This document shows, piece after piece, positions 36,598 through 44,411 of a stretch of DNA of 64,000 nucleotides. This DNA is from Rhodoferax sp. (GTDB lineage Bacteria; Pseudomonadota; Gammaproteobacteria; Burkholderiales; Burkholderiaceae_C): NCBI GenBank assembly GCA_018061265.1, contig JAGOUM010000001.1:80148-144147 (forward strand), written 5' to 3'. Every line of letters starts with the position of its first letter. The stretch's first letter is position 1. The translations under genes were made by a program, and so were the position numbers. A model generated the notes under the pieces. It had not been told where the DNA came from. It did no database searches and worked only from the letters and a program-made list of their open reading frames with translations.

Positions 36598-36696
36598 GGT
36601 GGCTCTCCGGGGAGTGGGAAGTAGGGCAAGAGGGCGATTGTGCGGGTCTCTGTTACTCTTATGAATGTTGAAATATCACTCTTTGGTTGACAGATT

Positions 36697-37644
36697 ATGC
36701 AAGTAACCAGTCGCGCCGCGCTGGGCCAACTCAGCGACATGGACATCCGCTTGCTGCGGGTGTTCAAAAGTGTGGTCGATTGCGGCGGCATGAGCGCGGC
36801 CGAACTCGAACTCAACATTGGCACCAGCACGGTGAGCCGCCATATCAAAGACCTGGAGACCCGACTGGGCCTGACCCTGTGCCGGCGCGGCCGTGCCGGC
36901 TTTTCGTTGACACCGGAAGGTGAACAAATTTACGCACAGACACTGCAACTGCTGGTCGGTGTGGAGGCGTTTCGCACCCGTGTCGATGAAATTCACCAGC
37001 GTTTGGGCGGCGAGCTGCATTTAGCGGTGTTTGACAAGACCGCCAGCAACCCGCAGGCGCACATTGGCGAGGCGATTGCCCAGTTTCAGGCGCAGGCGCC
37101 GGACGTCAGCCTGCATCTTCATGTGGCACCGCTCAACGTGATCGAGCGCGGTGTGCTGGCAGGGCAGTTTCAGGTTGGCGTGGTACCGGGGCACCGCAGC
37201 GCAGACACGCTGGTCTACGACGAGCTGTTTGACGAAACCATGTACCTCTATTGCGCGCCCAGCCATCCGCTTTTTGATCTGATCTCAGCGCAGCAGCCCG
37301 CCGACTGGGACGCCCTGCGCCAGCATCGCTTTGCCGGGCTGGGCTACCACTCGCCCAATATGGAGCTGACCCAACAGGTACGACTGGCGCGTTCCGCCAC
37401 CGGCTACGACCAGGAGTCCATTGCCACGCTGATCCTGTCGGGCCGTTTCCTGGGTTTTTTGCCCGACCATTACGCGCAGGACTTTGTTCGGCAAGGACGC
37501 ATGCGCGCGCTTCAACCCCAGGTATTTCGTTACCGCTGCAGCTTTTTTGGCATTGTGCGCGCATCGCCGCAAAGCAGCCGGGTAACGCGTGCGTTTCAGG
37601 ACTGCCTTCGAACGGCACACCATCGGGTCGAGGTCACCCCTTGA
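36697..37644 (+). CDS. LysR-family regulator, probably of beta-alanine catabolism
   Basis: A 315-residue LysR-type regulator. The N-terminal winged helix is at residues 15-75 (DIRLLRVFKSVVDCGGMSAA, then TSTVSRHIKDLETRLGLTLC), followed by a linker helix and a periplasmic-binding-like effector domain. The divergent position relative to the omega-aminotransferase suggests it controls that gene, perhaps with beta-alanine as inducer. Its 3' end overlaps the end of the convergent NTF2-like gene by 11 bases. Confidence 0.9.
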   Translation: MQVTSRAALGQLSDMDIRLLRVFKSVVDCGGMSAAELELNIGTSTVSRHIKDLETRLGLTLCRRGRAGFSLTPEGEQIYAQTLQLLVGVEAFRTRVDEIHQRLGGELHLAVFDKTASNPQAHIGEAIAQFQAQAPDVSLHLHVAPLNVIERGVLAGQFQVGVVPGHRSADTLVYDELFDETMYLYCAPSHPLFDLISAQQPADWDALRQHRFAGLGYHSPNMELTQQVRLARSATGYDQESIATLILSGRFLGFLPDHYAQDFVRQGRMRALQPQVFRYRCSFFGIVRASPQSSRVTRAFQDCLRTAHHRVEVTP

Positions 37645-38056
37645 GTTGCTTCATACCGGTCGCCCAGTCTTCGAGGTGATGCACGCAAACGATCTGGCCA
37701 TGCTCGATCTCATGGATGTCGGTGGTGTCGATCCTGAAGGATCTGCTGCCGTCAAGCGGCAGCCCCATGAAGTTGCCCTTGGGTGAGCCGGTGGCCACCG
37801 AGCGCACCACCACTTTCTTGCCATCGACGCCGATCACCAGGTCTTGGGGTTCCCACACCAGGTCAGGAATAATCTGCCAGAAAAAACCCACCTGCTTGAT
37901 CAGCGTGGCTTTGTCCTTGACTTCCTGGCTATTGATGGACTGAAAGCTATCGGCCAGGATTTTGTCCAGCACAGCACCAGGATTGGTGTCCGTATTGACG
38001 GTGAGTGCCTTTTGGTAGAAAGAGGCAACGATGGTTTGTAACTCGTCTTGGGTCAT
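37634..38056 (-). CDS. cytosolic NTF2/SnoaL-like protein
   Basis: A 140-residue single-domain protein of the SnoaL/ester-cyclase-like NTF2 superfamily. Recognisable parts are the first helix (LQTIVASFYQKAL), a central IPDLVWEPQDLVIG, VVVRSVATGSPKG and the end HEIEHGQIVCVHHLEDWATG. No signal peptide. It is a tandem paralog of the gene at 38083-38601, 26 bases upstream, which carries a signal peptide. Substrate unknown; these folds catalyse aldol-type cyclisations or simply bind small lipophilic molecules. Confidence 0.82.
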   Translation of the reverse strand: MTQDELQTIVASFYQKALTVNTDTNPGAVLDKILADSFQSINSQEVKDKATLIKQVGFFWQIIPDLVWEPQDLVIGVDGKKVVVRSVATGSPKGNFMGLPLDGSRSFRIDTTDIHEIEHGQIVCVHHLEDWATGMKQLKG

Positions 38057-38082
38057 GATGGATCTTTTCGTCGGTAAGTGTG

Positions 38083-38601
38083 TTATTTGGCCGAGAGCTG
38101 ACGCAGAGCACCAGCCCAGTCCTCGACGTGGTGGGCGGTGATGGCCTTGCCGTCCTTGATGGTGTGGATATCGATGGTCATGATCTTGAAGCTCTTGCCT
38201 GTCGGTTGAACACCAAAAAATGGACCCACCGGCGTGCCGCTAGCTTCGCTGCGCACGATGATTCGGTTGCCATCGACCAGAACGTCTTTGATATCCCACT
38301 TCAGGTCGGGGATCAACTTACCAAAGCCGCCAACCTGCGCGACAAAACCATCACGGCCCTTGAAGTCAGTTTCACTCGAATACGACTTCCAGTCGGGGGC
38401 CAACGCCTGCTCGGACAGGGCTTTGAGGTCCTTGGTCGCCGGTTGGTTGAGCATCTCGTAAAACGGCGCCACCTGCTTACGCGCCTGTTCCAGTGACATC
38501 GATTGAGAAAAGGCAGGTGTGGAATGAACGATGGCAAAAGCCAAGGCGGCAGCAAGCGGTATGCGGCAGACAGGAGTGAGACGAAGGTGAGATTGCAGCA
38601 T
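38083..38601 (-). CDS. exported NTF2/SnoaL-like protein
   Basis: A 172-residue protein with a signal peptide (residues about 1-32, cleaved near AFS) and an NTF2-like domain closely related to the next gene: IPDLKWDIKDVLV, IIVRSEASGTPVG and HTIKDGKAITAHHVEDWAG. The two genes form a probable operon, giving exported and cytosolic copies of the same fold. An AraC regulator is divergent 122 bases away and may respond to the ligand these proteins handle. Confidence 0.82.
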   Translation of the reverse strand: MLQSHLRLTPVCRIPLAAALAFAIVHSTPAFSQSMSLEQARKQVAPFYEMLNQPATKDLKALSEQALAPDWKSYSSETDFKGRDGFVAQVGGFGKLIPDLKWDIKDVLVDGNRIIVRSEASGTPVGPFFGVQPTGKSFKIMTIDIHTIKDGKAITAHHVEDWAGALRQLSAK

Positions 38602-38723
38602 GGTGATGGTCCTTATCGGTCAGAGGTTTACAAGAGGCGGATGGCCAAAGTTTCCGGTATCAGCGCAAAAAAGACGAGATCAAATTTGGACCGAATAGGG
38701 TAAAAATCAGACAAAATGGATGC

Positions 38724-39665
38724 ATGCATAGCAAACCTGAAATTGCCGAAGTAGGTTTCAGGCCGCCGCACGACACGCGCCTTTCTGTTGAAGCCTTGAC
38801 GCTTGAATCATTGAGAAAACGTGCCAGCGCAGAGCACTTCGAAAAGCTTCAACGAGCCGACTTTTACCGGCTTATCGGAGTGGTCTCGGGCGACACCTGT
38901 CCGATGGTGGATTTCGACACCTTTGCCGCCACCGCTGGTGATTGGTTTCTGGTGCGACCGGGGCAGGTGTTTCGCTACGATTTTTCCCGCCCCTGGGACG
39001 GCTGGCTGCTTGTTTTTAGACCCGACGGATTAATCAACATCAACCCAAACCACGTTGGTCAGGAAATCGACCTGTTGCGTCGAATCGAAGACCTGAACTG
39101 TCTGCATTCACTTGGCCAAGGCCCACACGACTGGATGGTTCGCCGACTGCAGCAGATACAGAGCGACGGTGCCATGACCACAGATGTGGTCCTGCGCAAC
39201 GAACTTCTACGTCTGGAACTCTCGGGCCTATTGTTGCGCCTGTCGCTGTGGCAATCGGCCAAGGGTTTGAACCAAACCGGTCCGGTCATCGGGCAGGCCC
39301 AGTTCCGGCGTTTTCACAAGTTGCTCAGCACCGACTTTTACCGGCACCACCAGGTCCGGCATTACGCCCGAACGCTGGGCATGAGTGACAAAACCTTGAG
39401 CCGGGCTTGCCTGGCAGCCAGTGGCTTGCCCGCCAAAGCGCTGATCAACCAACGCTTGGTATTAGAAGCCAAGCGCCTGCTGGCCCACACCCGGGTGTCT
39501 GTGCAGACCATTGGTCACGAGCTGGGTTTTGATGAACCGACCAATTTTGTCAAATTCTTCCGCAAGGAGGCGCAAATGACGCCGCTGACTTTCCGGCAAC
39601 ACTTTGCAGGTGCAACGCCGGGAATTCAAACACTTCCATCGCGCCGTCAGGTGGCAAGAAGTTGA
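38724..39665 (+). CDS. AraC-family transcriptional regulator
   Basis: A 313-residue regulator. The C-terminal 100 residues contain the double helix-turn-helix of AraC/XylS proteins (VRHYARTLGMSDKTLSRACL and VSVQTIGHELGFDEPTNFVK, then FFRKEAQMTPLTFR). The N-terminal 180 residues look like a cupin-type effector domain (FDTFAATAGDWFLVRPGQVF). It is divergent from the NTF2-like pair and so is its likely regulator. An internal ribosome binding site is not obvious; the ATG at 38724 is used. Confidence 0.9.
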   Translation: MHSKPEIAEVGFRPPHDTRLSVEALTLESLRKRASAEHFEKLQRADFYRLIGVVSGDTCPMVDFDTFAATAGDWFLVRPGQVFRYDFSRPWDGWLLVFRPDGLININPNHVGQEIDLLRRIEDLNCLHSLGQGPHDWMVRRLQQIQSDGAMTTDVVLRNELLRLELSGLLLRLSLWQSAKGLNQTGPVIGQAQFRRFHKLLSTDFYRHHQVRHYARTLGMSDKTLSRACLAASGLPAKALINQRLVLEAKRLLAHTRVSVQTIGHELGFDEPTNFVKFFRKEAQMTPLTFRQHFAGATPGIQTLPSRRQVARS

Positions 39666-39677
39666 GGAAGATTTCCC

Positions 39678-39720
39678 TTCAGCCCTTATAAATACTGCCC
39701 TGACAGCTATGAATATAGTT
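39678..39720 (+). repeat. dispersed AGCTAT-type repeat copy
   Basis: TTCAGCCCTTATAAATACTG, then CCCTGACAGCTATGAATATAG. It matches the AGCCC core, spacer and AGCTAT end of the other copies but is shorter on the 5' side. It lies between the AraC gene end and the permease start. Confidence 0.55.
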
Positions 39721-39742
39721 TCTTCCCTTGTCGCACCAATCC

Positions 39743-41005
39743 ATGTCAAGCCCTGACACCCAACACATTGGCGTGGCCCTGATATTTGCCCTGGTGTATC
39801 TGGGCATGATTCTGGGCGGCTTGCCACGCCTGAAACTGGATCGTTCCGGGGTTGCGTTGCTTGGCGCCATTGCCATGATCGGTCTTGGTGCCAGCAGCAC
39901 CGAGCAGGCGGCCAAAGCCATCGACCTGCCGACCATCCTGCTGCTGTTTTCATTCATGGTGATTTCGGCGCAAATGCGGCTGGGCGGTTTCTACGTGGCA
40001 GTCGCACAACGCGTGGCTGGTCTGCAACTGGGACGCGCAGGCTTGCTGGCCGCTCTGATCGCAACTGCCGCGGCTCTTTCAGCGGTGTTCTCCAATGACA
40101 TTGTTTGCCTCGCCATGACACCGGTGGTCGCGCAGTCGTGCCTGCAACGCCGCCTTGACCCGGTACCCTTTCTGGTTGCACTGGCCTGTGCGGCCAATAT
40201 CGGCTCGGCCGCCACGCTGATCGGTAACCCGCAAAACATGCTGATCGGCGCGATGTTGCAACTGCCGTTTGCTGGCTACATACATGCCGCCTTGCCACCA
40301 GTCTTACTCAGCCTGCTGGTGCTTTGGATTTGGCTGGTATTTGCCCCGCATGGCACCCTGGCCCAGCCGGTGCAAGCCCACCTGCCCCCAAACGCTGATG
40401 TCGCATCAACCGAAGGATTTGCACCCATGCAAACCCCGCGCTTTGACGCGTGGCAAACTGGCAAGGGCTTGCTGGTGGCCTGCGCGCTGATGGGCATATT
40501 TTTGTTCACCGACTGGCCACGTGAAGTTGCCGCATTGGTGGGTGCGGGTGTGCTGCTGCTGAGCCGACGTTTTCATTCGTCACATGTGATGGGTTTTGTC
40601 GACTGGGAACTGCTGATCCTGTTTATGGGACTGTTTGTGGTCAACCACGCCTTTGAGTCCACCGGCCTGGCAGCGCAGGCGGTCGGCTGGCTGGCTGGTC
40701 AAGGTGTTCATCTTGCGGACAGCGCGGTACTGGTCACCGCAACCGTGGCTTTGTCCAACCTGGTGTCCAACGTGCCCGCAGTGATGCTGCTGATCCCGCA
40801 CGTCCAAGGCATGCAGGGTGGCGTCACTCTGGCACTGGTCAGCACCTTTGCCGGTAACCTGTTGTTGGTAGGCTCGATCGCCAATCTGATCGTGGTTGAC
40901 CTGGCCGAAAAAAGCGGCATTGCCATCGGCTGGCGCGCGCATCTGCGCATTGGCCTGCCAGTGACAGTGATGAGCTTATTGATCGTCGGTTGGTGGCTGG
41001 GCTGA
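39743..41005 (+). CDS. ArsB/NhaD/SLC13-type anion or Na+ permease
   Basis: A 420-residue membrane protein with about eleven hydrophobic helices. The IT-superfamily marks are present: a re-entrant SAVFSNDIVCLAMTPVV in the first half and LVSNVPAVMLLIP in the second, with GNPQNMLIG between. These SND and SNVP hairpins form the substrate site in CitT/ArsB-type carriers. The substrate (arsenite, dicarboxylate, sulfate or Na+/H+) cannot be set. A TTG at 39728 is in frame, but ATG 39743 is preferred. It ends just before the FNR-type promoter of the next gene. Confidence 0.85.
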   Translation: MSSPDTQHIGVALIFALVYLGMILGGLPRLKLDRSGVALLGAIAMIGLGASSTEQAAKAIDLPTILLLFSFMVISAQMRLGGFYVAVAQRVAGLQLGRAGLLAALIATAAALSAVFSNDIVCLAMTPVVAQSCLQRRLDPVPFLVALACAANIGSAATLIGNPQNMLIGAMLQLPFAGYIHAALPPVLLSLLVLWIWLVFAPHGTLAQPVQAHLPPNADVASTEGFAPMQTPRFDAWQTGKGLLVACALMGIFLFTDWPREVAALVGAGVLLLSRRFHSSHVMGFVDWELLILFMGLFVVNHAFESTGLAAQAVGWLAGQGVHLADSAVLVTATVALSNLVSNVPAVMLLIPHVQGMQGGVTLALVSTFAGNLLLVGSIANLIVVDLAEKSGIAIGWRAHLRIGLPVTVMSLLIVGWWLG

Positions 41006-41042
41006 CTCCCGCAATGGCCCTTGTGCCAATGCGAAATTTCCA

Positions 41043-41072
41043 TTGATACAAATCAATCATGGTGCGTAGAAT
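41043..41072 (+). promoter_or_regulatory. sigma-70-like promoter overlapping a perfect FNR-type box
   Basis: TTGATACAAATCAA at 41043-41056 matches the FNR/ANR consensus TTGAT-N4-ATCAA exactly. Its first six bases also make a -35 (TTGATA), with a TAGAAT -10 at 41067-41072 after 18 bases. The start codon of the cache/GGDEF/EAL gene is 53 bases after the -10. A regulator bound here would block the -35, so oxygen-dependent repression is more likely than activation. Confidence 0.6.
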
Positions 41073-41125
41073 CTGCCAACCGCTCGTTGGAAATCAGGGC
41101 ATAAAACACACGCAGGAGCGCAATT

Positions 41126-44100
41126 TTGCGATTCGCGGCAAACGAACAGTCCCTACTGCGACTGCACTTGTTAGGCACACTGACCATTGTCATGCTGCTG
41201 ACATTGGGCCTGGCCGCGTATTTTTCATGGCAAAGCCGCGTTGAACATCATGCCTCAATCGAACGCGTGTCCCAGGGCGTACAGGCGCAGCAGCATGCAC
41301 GTCTGCGCGCCGAAATCGACTCAGCGGTCAGTTTCCTGAACTTCACCCGCACGCGCACTGGTCCTGTATTGCGCCAACGCCTGAGCGAGCAGGTTGACAC
41401 CGCCATGCAGATGGTGCAGGCCATGTATGACCGCGAGTCAAAGCGCCGTCCGCCCGCGGCGGTCAAACAGCTGATCATCGAAGCGCTGCGACCGATGCGT
41501 TTTTTTGATGGGCGGGGCTACTTCTTCATCGACGACATGCAAGGTCAGTTCATCCTGCTGCCCACCGCGCCACAACTGGAGGGGCAGACCAAGCTCGATA
41601 ACCGGGATGACCGGGGCCACTACATCATGCGTGGGCTGATTGATGCGGCTCGCCAGCCTGATGGCCAGGGTTTCTCGCGTTACCGCTGGTACTCGCCAGA
41701 TGTACCCAAGGAGATGACGGACAAACTGGCTTATGTGCGCTATTTCGAGCCTTTTGACTGGTTGATTGGCACGGGTGACTACACCTACAAATGGGAGCAA
41801 CAGCAGCAACTGGCGGTGCTGGAGCGTCTACGCGGCGTGCGTTTTGGGCAAAGTGGTCGCATCGGGGTGCTTGACGGTGATGGTCGGGTACTGCTGGCCG
41901 CTAACACGCCGTCACTGGAAGGTCAACCCTTGTCGTCACTGCCCGAGCCCCAGCGCGCCATACTGGAACAAGTGCTGGCGAAAGCGCGCCGGGGCGGAGG
42001 TTTGATGCAGGCAGATTGGTCCGATGACGGCACCAGCCTGATGCCAAAAACCGCGGTGGTGCAGTGGGTAGCACCCTGGGGCTGGACTCTCATCGCCAGC
42101 ATTTCAGACAACGAGCTTCAACACAGTTTGCGCCAGGAAATGGCACGTGAGGTGAGCGCGAGCCAGCGTCTGCGACAGTGGCTGCTGCCACTACTGTTGG
42201 CACTGGCGCTGGGGCTGGGTGCCTCCTGGGCGTTTTCGCAAAAGTGGCGTAGCCTGTTTGCGCTCTACCACGACGACATCCGTGTAAAAAACCAGTCCAT
42301 TGCCCGCAGCGAAGCCCTGTTTCGTGCGGTGTTCGACAACGCTGCGGTGGGCATCGCCCAAGCTTCGCCGACAGGCGAGTTCATGCAAATGAACCAGTGT
42401 TACTGCAACTTGTTGGGCTACAGCCTGGATGAGGTCATGCAGCCCGGCTTCAACTTTCGGCGGGTCACGCTACCAGATGACCTGGCTGCAGACGAGCAGC
42501 ATGTGCGGGATTTGCTCAATGGACACGCGACCAGTTTCAGCATGGAGAAGCGATACATCCGCAAGGATGGCAGCATCGTCTGGGCTTATCTGGCGGTACA
42601 ACTGGTACAGGCAACCGATGGCACGCCGCAGTATTTCATCGCCGCGGTGCACGACATTTCCGAACGTAAGCAAGCCGAAGACCGCCTGCGCTTGGCCGCC
42701 AGCGTGTTCACTCACGCGCGCGAGGGCATTTTGATCACCGAGATTGATGGCACCATCATTGACATCAACGAGTCATTTACCCGTATCACCGGATACACCC
42801 GCGATGATGCAGTCGGCCAAAATCCGCGCCTGCTCAAGTCGGGCCTGCAGTCGGATGCGTATTACTCCGAAATGTGGCGCAGCATCGCTGACAACGGACA
42901 CTGGTTTGGAGAGACATGGAACCGGCGCAAGAACGGCGAAATTTTTGTCGAAATGCAGACAGTGAGCGTGGTGTGCGACGCCAACGGCCAGCCGCGTCAC
43001 TATGTGTCGTTGTTCTCTGACATCACGGCGCTCAAGGAGCACGAACGTCAGTTGGAGCACATTGCCCATTTCGACGCCCTCACCGGCCTTCCCAACCGCG
43101 TGTTACTGGCCGACCGGCTGGGTCAAGCCATGCTGCAGGCGCTGCGCCGTGGTCAAAAGCTGGCTGTGGCGTACCTCGACCTTGACGGCTTCAAATCGAT
43201 CAACGACCTGCACGGACACGAGGCCGGCGACCGGGTATTGATGGGGGTAGCCAGTCGCATGAAAGAGGTGCTGCGCGAAGGCGACACCCTGGCCAGGCTT
43301 GGTGGTGATGAGTTTATTGCCGTCCTGGTGGACTTACCCGAGACCACGACCAGCTTGCCGCTGCTGACCCGGCTGCTTGATGCTGCCGCCGAACCGATCC
43401 AGTTGGGAGGGCAATGCCTGCAGGTGTCGGCCAGCCTGGGTGCCACTTTCTATCCTCAGTCCGACTCGATTGACGCCGAGCAGTTGCAGCGGCAGGCTGA
43501 TCAGGCCATGTACCAAGCCAAACTGGCGGGTAAAAACCGCTATCACTTGTTTGACGCAGAGCAGGACCGTAGCGCGCGCGGCCATTTTGAGAGCCTTGAG
43601 CACATCCGCCACGCGCTCCAGAACGAGCAACTGGTGCTGTATTACCAGCCCAAAGTCAACATGCGCAGTGGCAAAGTCATCGGTGCTGAGGCGCTGATTC
43701 GCTGGCAACATCCGCAGCGTGGTCTGCTGGCCCCGGCACAGTTTTTGCCGGTGATCGAAAACCACTCACTGGCCGTTGAGGTGGGGGAGTGGGTGATCAG
43801 CTCGGCACTGCGACAGATGGAACTCTGGCATATACAAGGTTTGAGTGTGCCGGTTAGTGTGAATGTGGGCGCGCGCCAGTTGCAACAGCGTGACTTTGTC
43901 AGCCGCTTGCAGGTATTGCTGGGCGAACACCCTGAGGTACCGCCCAAATGCCTGGAGCTGGAGGTGCTGGAAACCAGCGCCCTGGAGGACATTTCCGGCG
44001 TCTCGACGGTCATCGAAGCCTGTCGTGGGCTGGGTGTGATGTTTGCACTGGACGACTTTGGAACCGGCTATTCGAGCCTGACCTATCTGAAACGCTTGCC

Positions 44101-44395
44101 CGTGGCACTGCTGAAAATTGACCAGAGTTTCGTGCGCGACATGCTCGACGACGCTGACGATCTGGCAATTCTGCAAGGCGTCATAGGCTTGGCGAAGGCG
44201 TTCCACCGCACCGTGATTGCCGAAGGCGTGGAGACCATCGCCCATGGTACGGCGCTGCTGGCGCTAGGCTGTGAGCAGGCGCAAGGTTACGGCATAGCAC
44301 GCCCGATGCCAGCCACCGACTTTGTTGCCTGGGCCGCGGCCTGGCGGCCAGACCCTGCATGGCATTCACCGGGTTCGACGATTACCGACGTATGA
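41126..44395 (+). CDS. cache / PAS / PAS / GGDEF / EAL c-di-GMP protein
   Basis: A 1089-residue membrane protein. Helix 1 (residues 14-36) and helix 2 (WLLPLLLALALGLGASWAFS, about 352-371) enclose a periplasmic cache-type sensor with FFDGRGYFFIDDMQGQFIL and FDWLIGTGDYTY. Two PAS domains follow (AVFDNAAVGIAQ, then HAREGILITEIDG), then GGDEF with intact ARLGGDEF and EAL with intact GAEALIRWQHP, DDFGTGYSSL and ETIAHG. It can plausibly make and degrade c-di-GMP, with small-ligand and redox or light inputs. The TTG start is supported by GGAG eight to nine bases upstream; no nearby ATG precedes helix 1. The promoter carries an FNR-type box. Confidence 0.92.
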   Translation: MRFAANEQSLLRLHLLGTLTIVMLLTLGLAAYFSWQSRVEHHASIERVSQGVQAQQHARLRAEIDSAVSFLNFTRTRTGPVLRQRLSEQVDTAMQMVQAMYDRESKRRPPAAVKQLIIEALRPMRFFDGRGYFFIDDMQGQFILLPTAPQLEGQTKLDNRDDRGHYIMRGLIDAARQPDGQGFSRYRWYSPDVPKEMTDKLAYVRYFEPFDWLIGTGDYTYKWEQQQQLAVLERLRGVRFGQSGRIGVLDGDGRVLLAANTPSLEGQPLSSLPEPQRAILEQVLAKARRGGGLMQADWSDDGTSLMPKTAVVQWVAPWGWTLIASISDNELQHSLRQEMAREVSASQRLRQWLLPLLLALALGLGASWAFSQKWRSLFALYHDDIRVKNQSIARSEALFRAVFDNAAVGIAQASPTGEFMQMNQCYCNLLGYSLDEVMQPGFNFRRVTLPDDLAADEQHVRDLLNGHATSFSMEKRYIRKDGSIVWAYLAVQLVQATDGTPQYFIAAVHDISERKQAEDRLRLAASVFTHAREGILITEIDGTIIDINESFTRITGYTRDDAVGQNPRLLKSGLQSDAYYSEMWRSIADNGHWFGETWNRRKNGEIFVEMQTVSVVCDANGQPRHYVSLFSDITALKEHERQLEHIAHFDALTGLPNRVLLADRLGQAMLQALRRGQKLAVAYLDLDGFKSINDLHGHEAGDRVLMGVASRMKEVLREGDTLARLGGDEFIAVLVDLPETTTSLPLLTRLLDAAAEPIQLGGQCLQVSASLGATFYPQSDSIDAEQLQRQADQAMYQAKLAGKNRYHLFDAEQDRSARGHFESLEHIRHALQNEQLVLYYQPKVNMRSGKVIGAEALIRWQHPQRGLLAPAQFLPVIENHSLAVEVGEWVISSALRQMELWHIQGLSVPVSVNVGARQLQQRDFVSRLQVLLGEHPEVPPKCLELEVLETSALEDISGVSTVIEACRGLGVMFALDDFGTGYSSLTYLKRLPVALLKIDQSFVRDMLDDADDLAILQGVIGLAKAFHRTVIAEGVETIAHGTALLALGCEQAQGYGIARPMPATDFVAWAAAWRPDPAWHSPGSTITDV

Positions 44396-44411
44396 AGAGT
44401 CAGCTGGAGGC

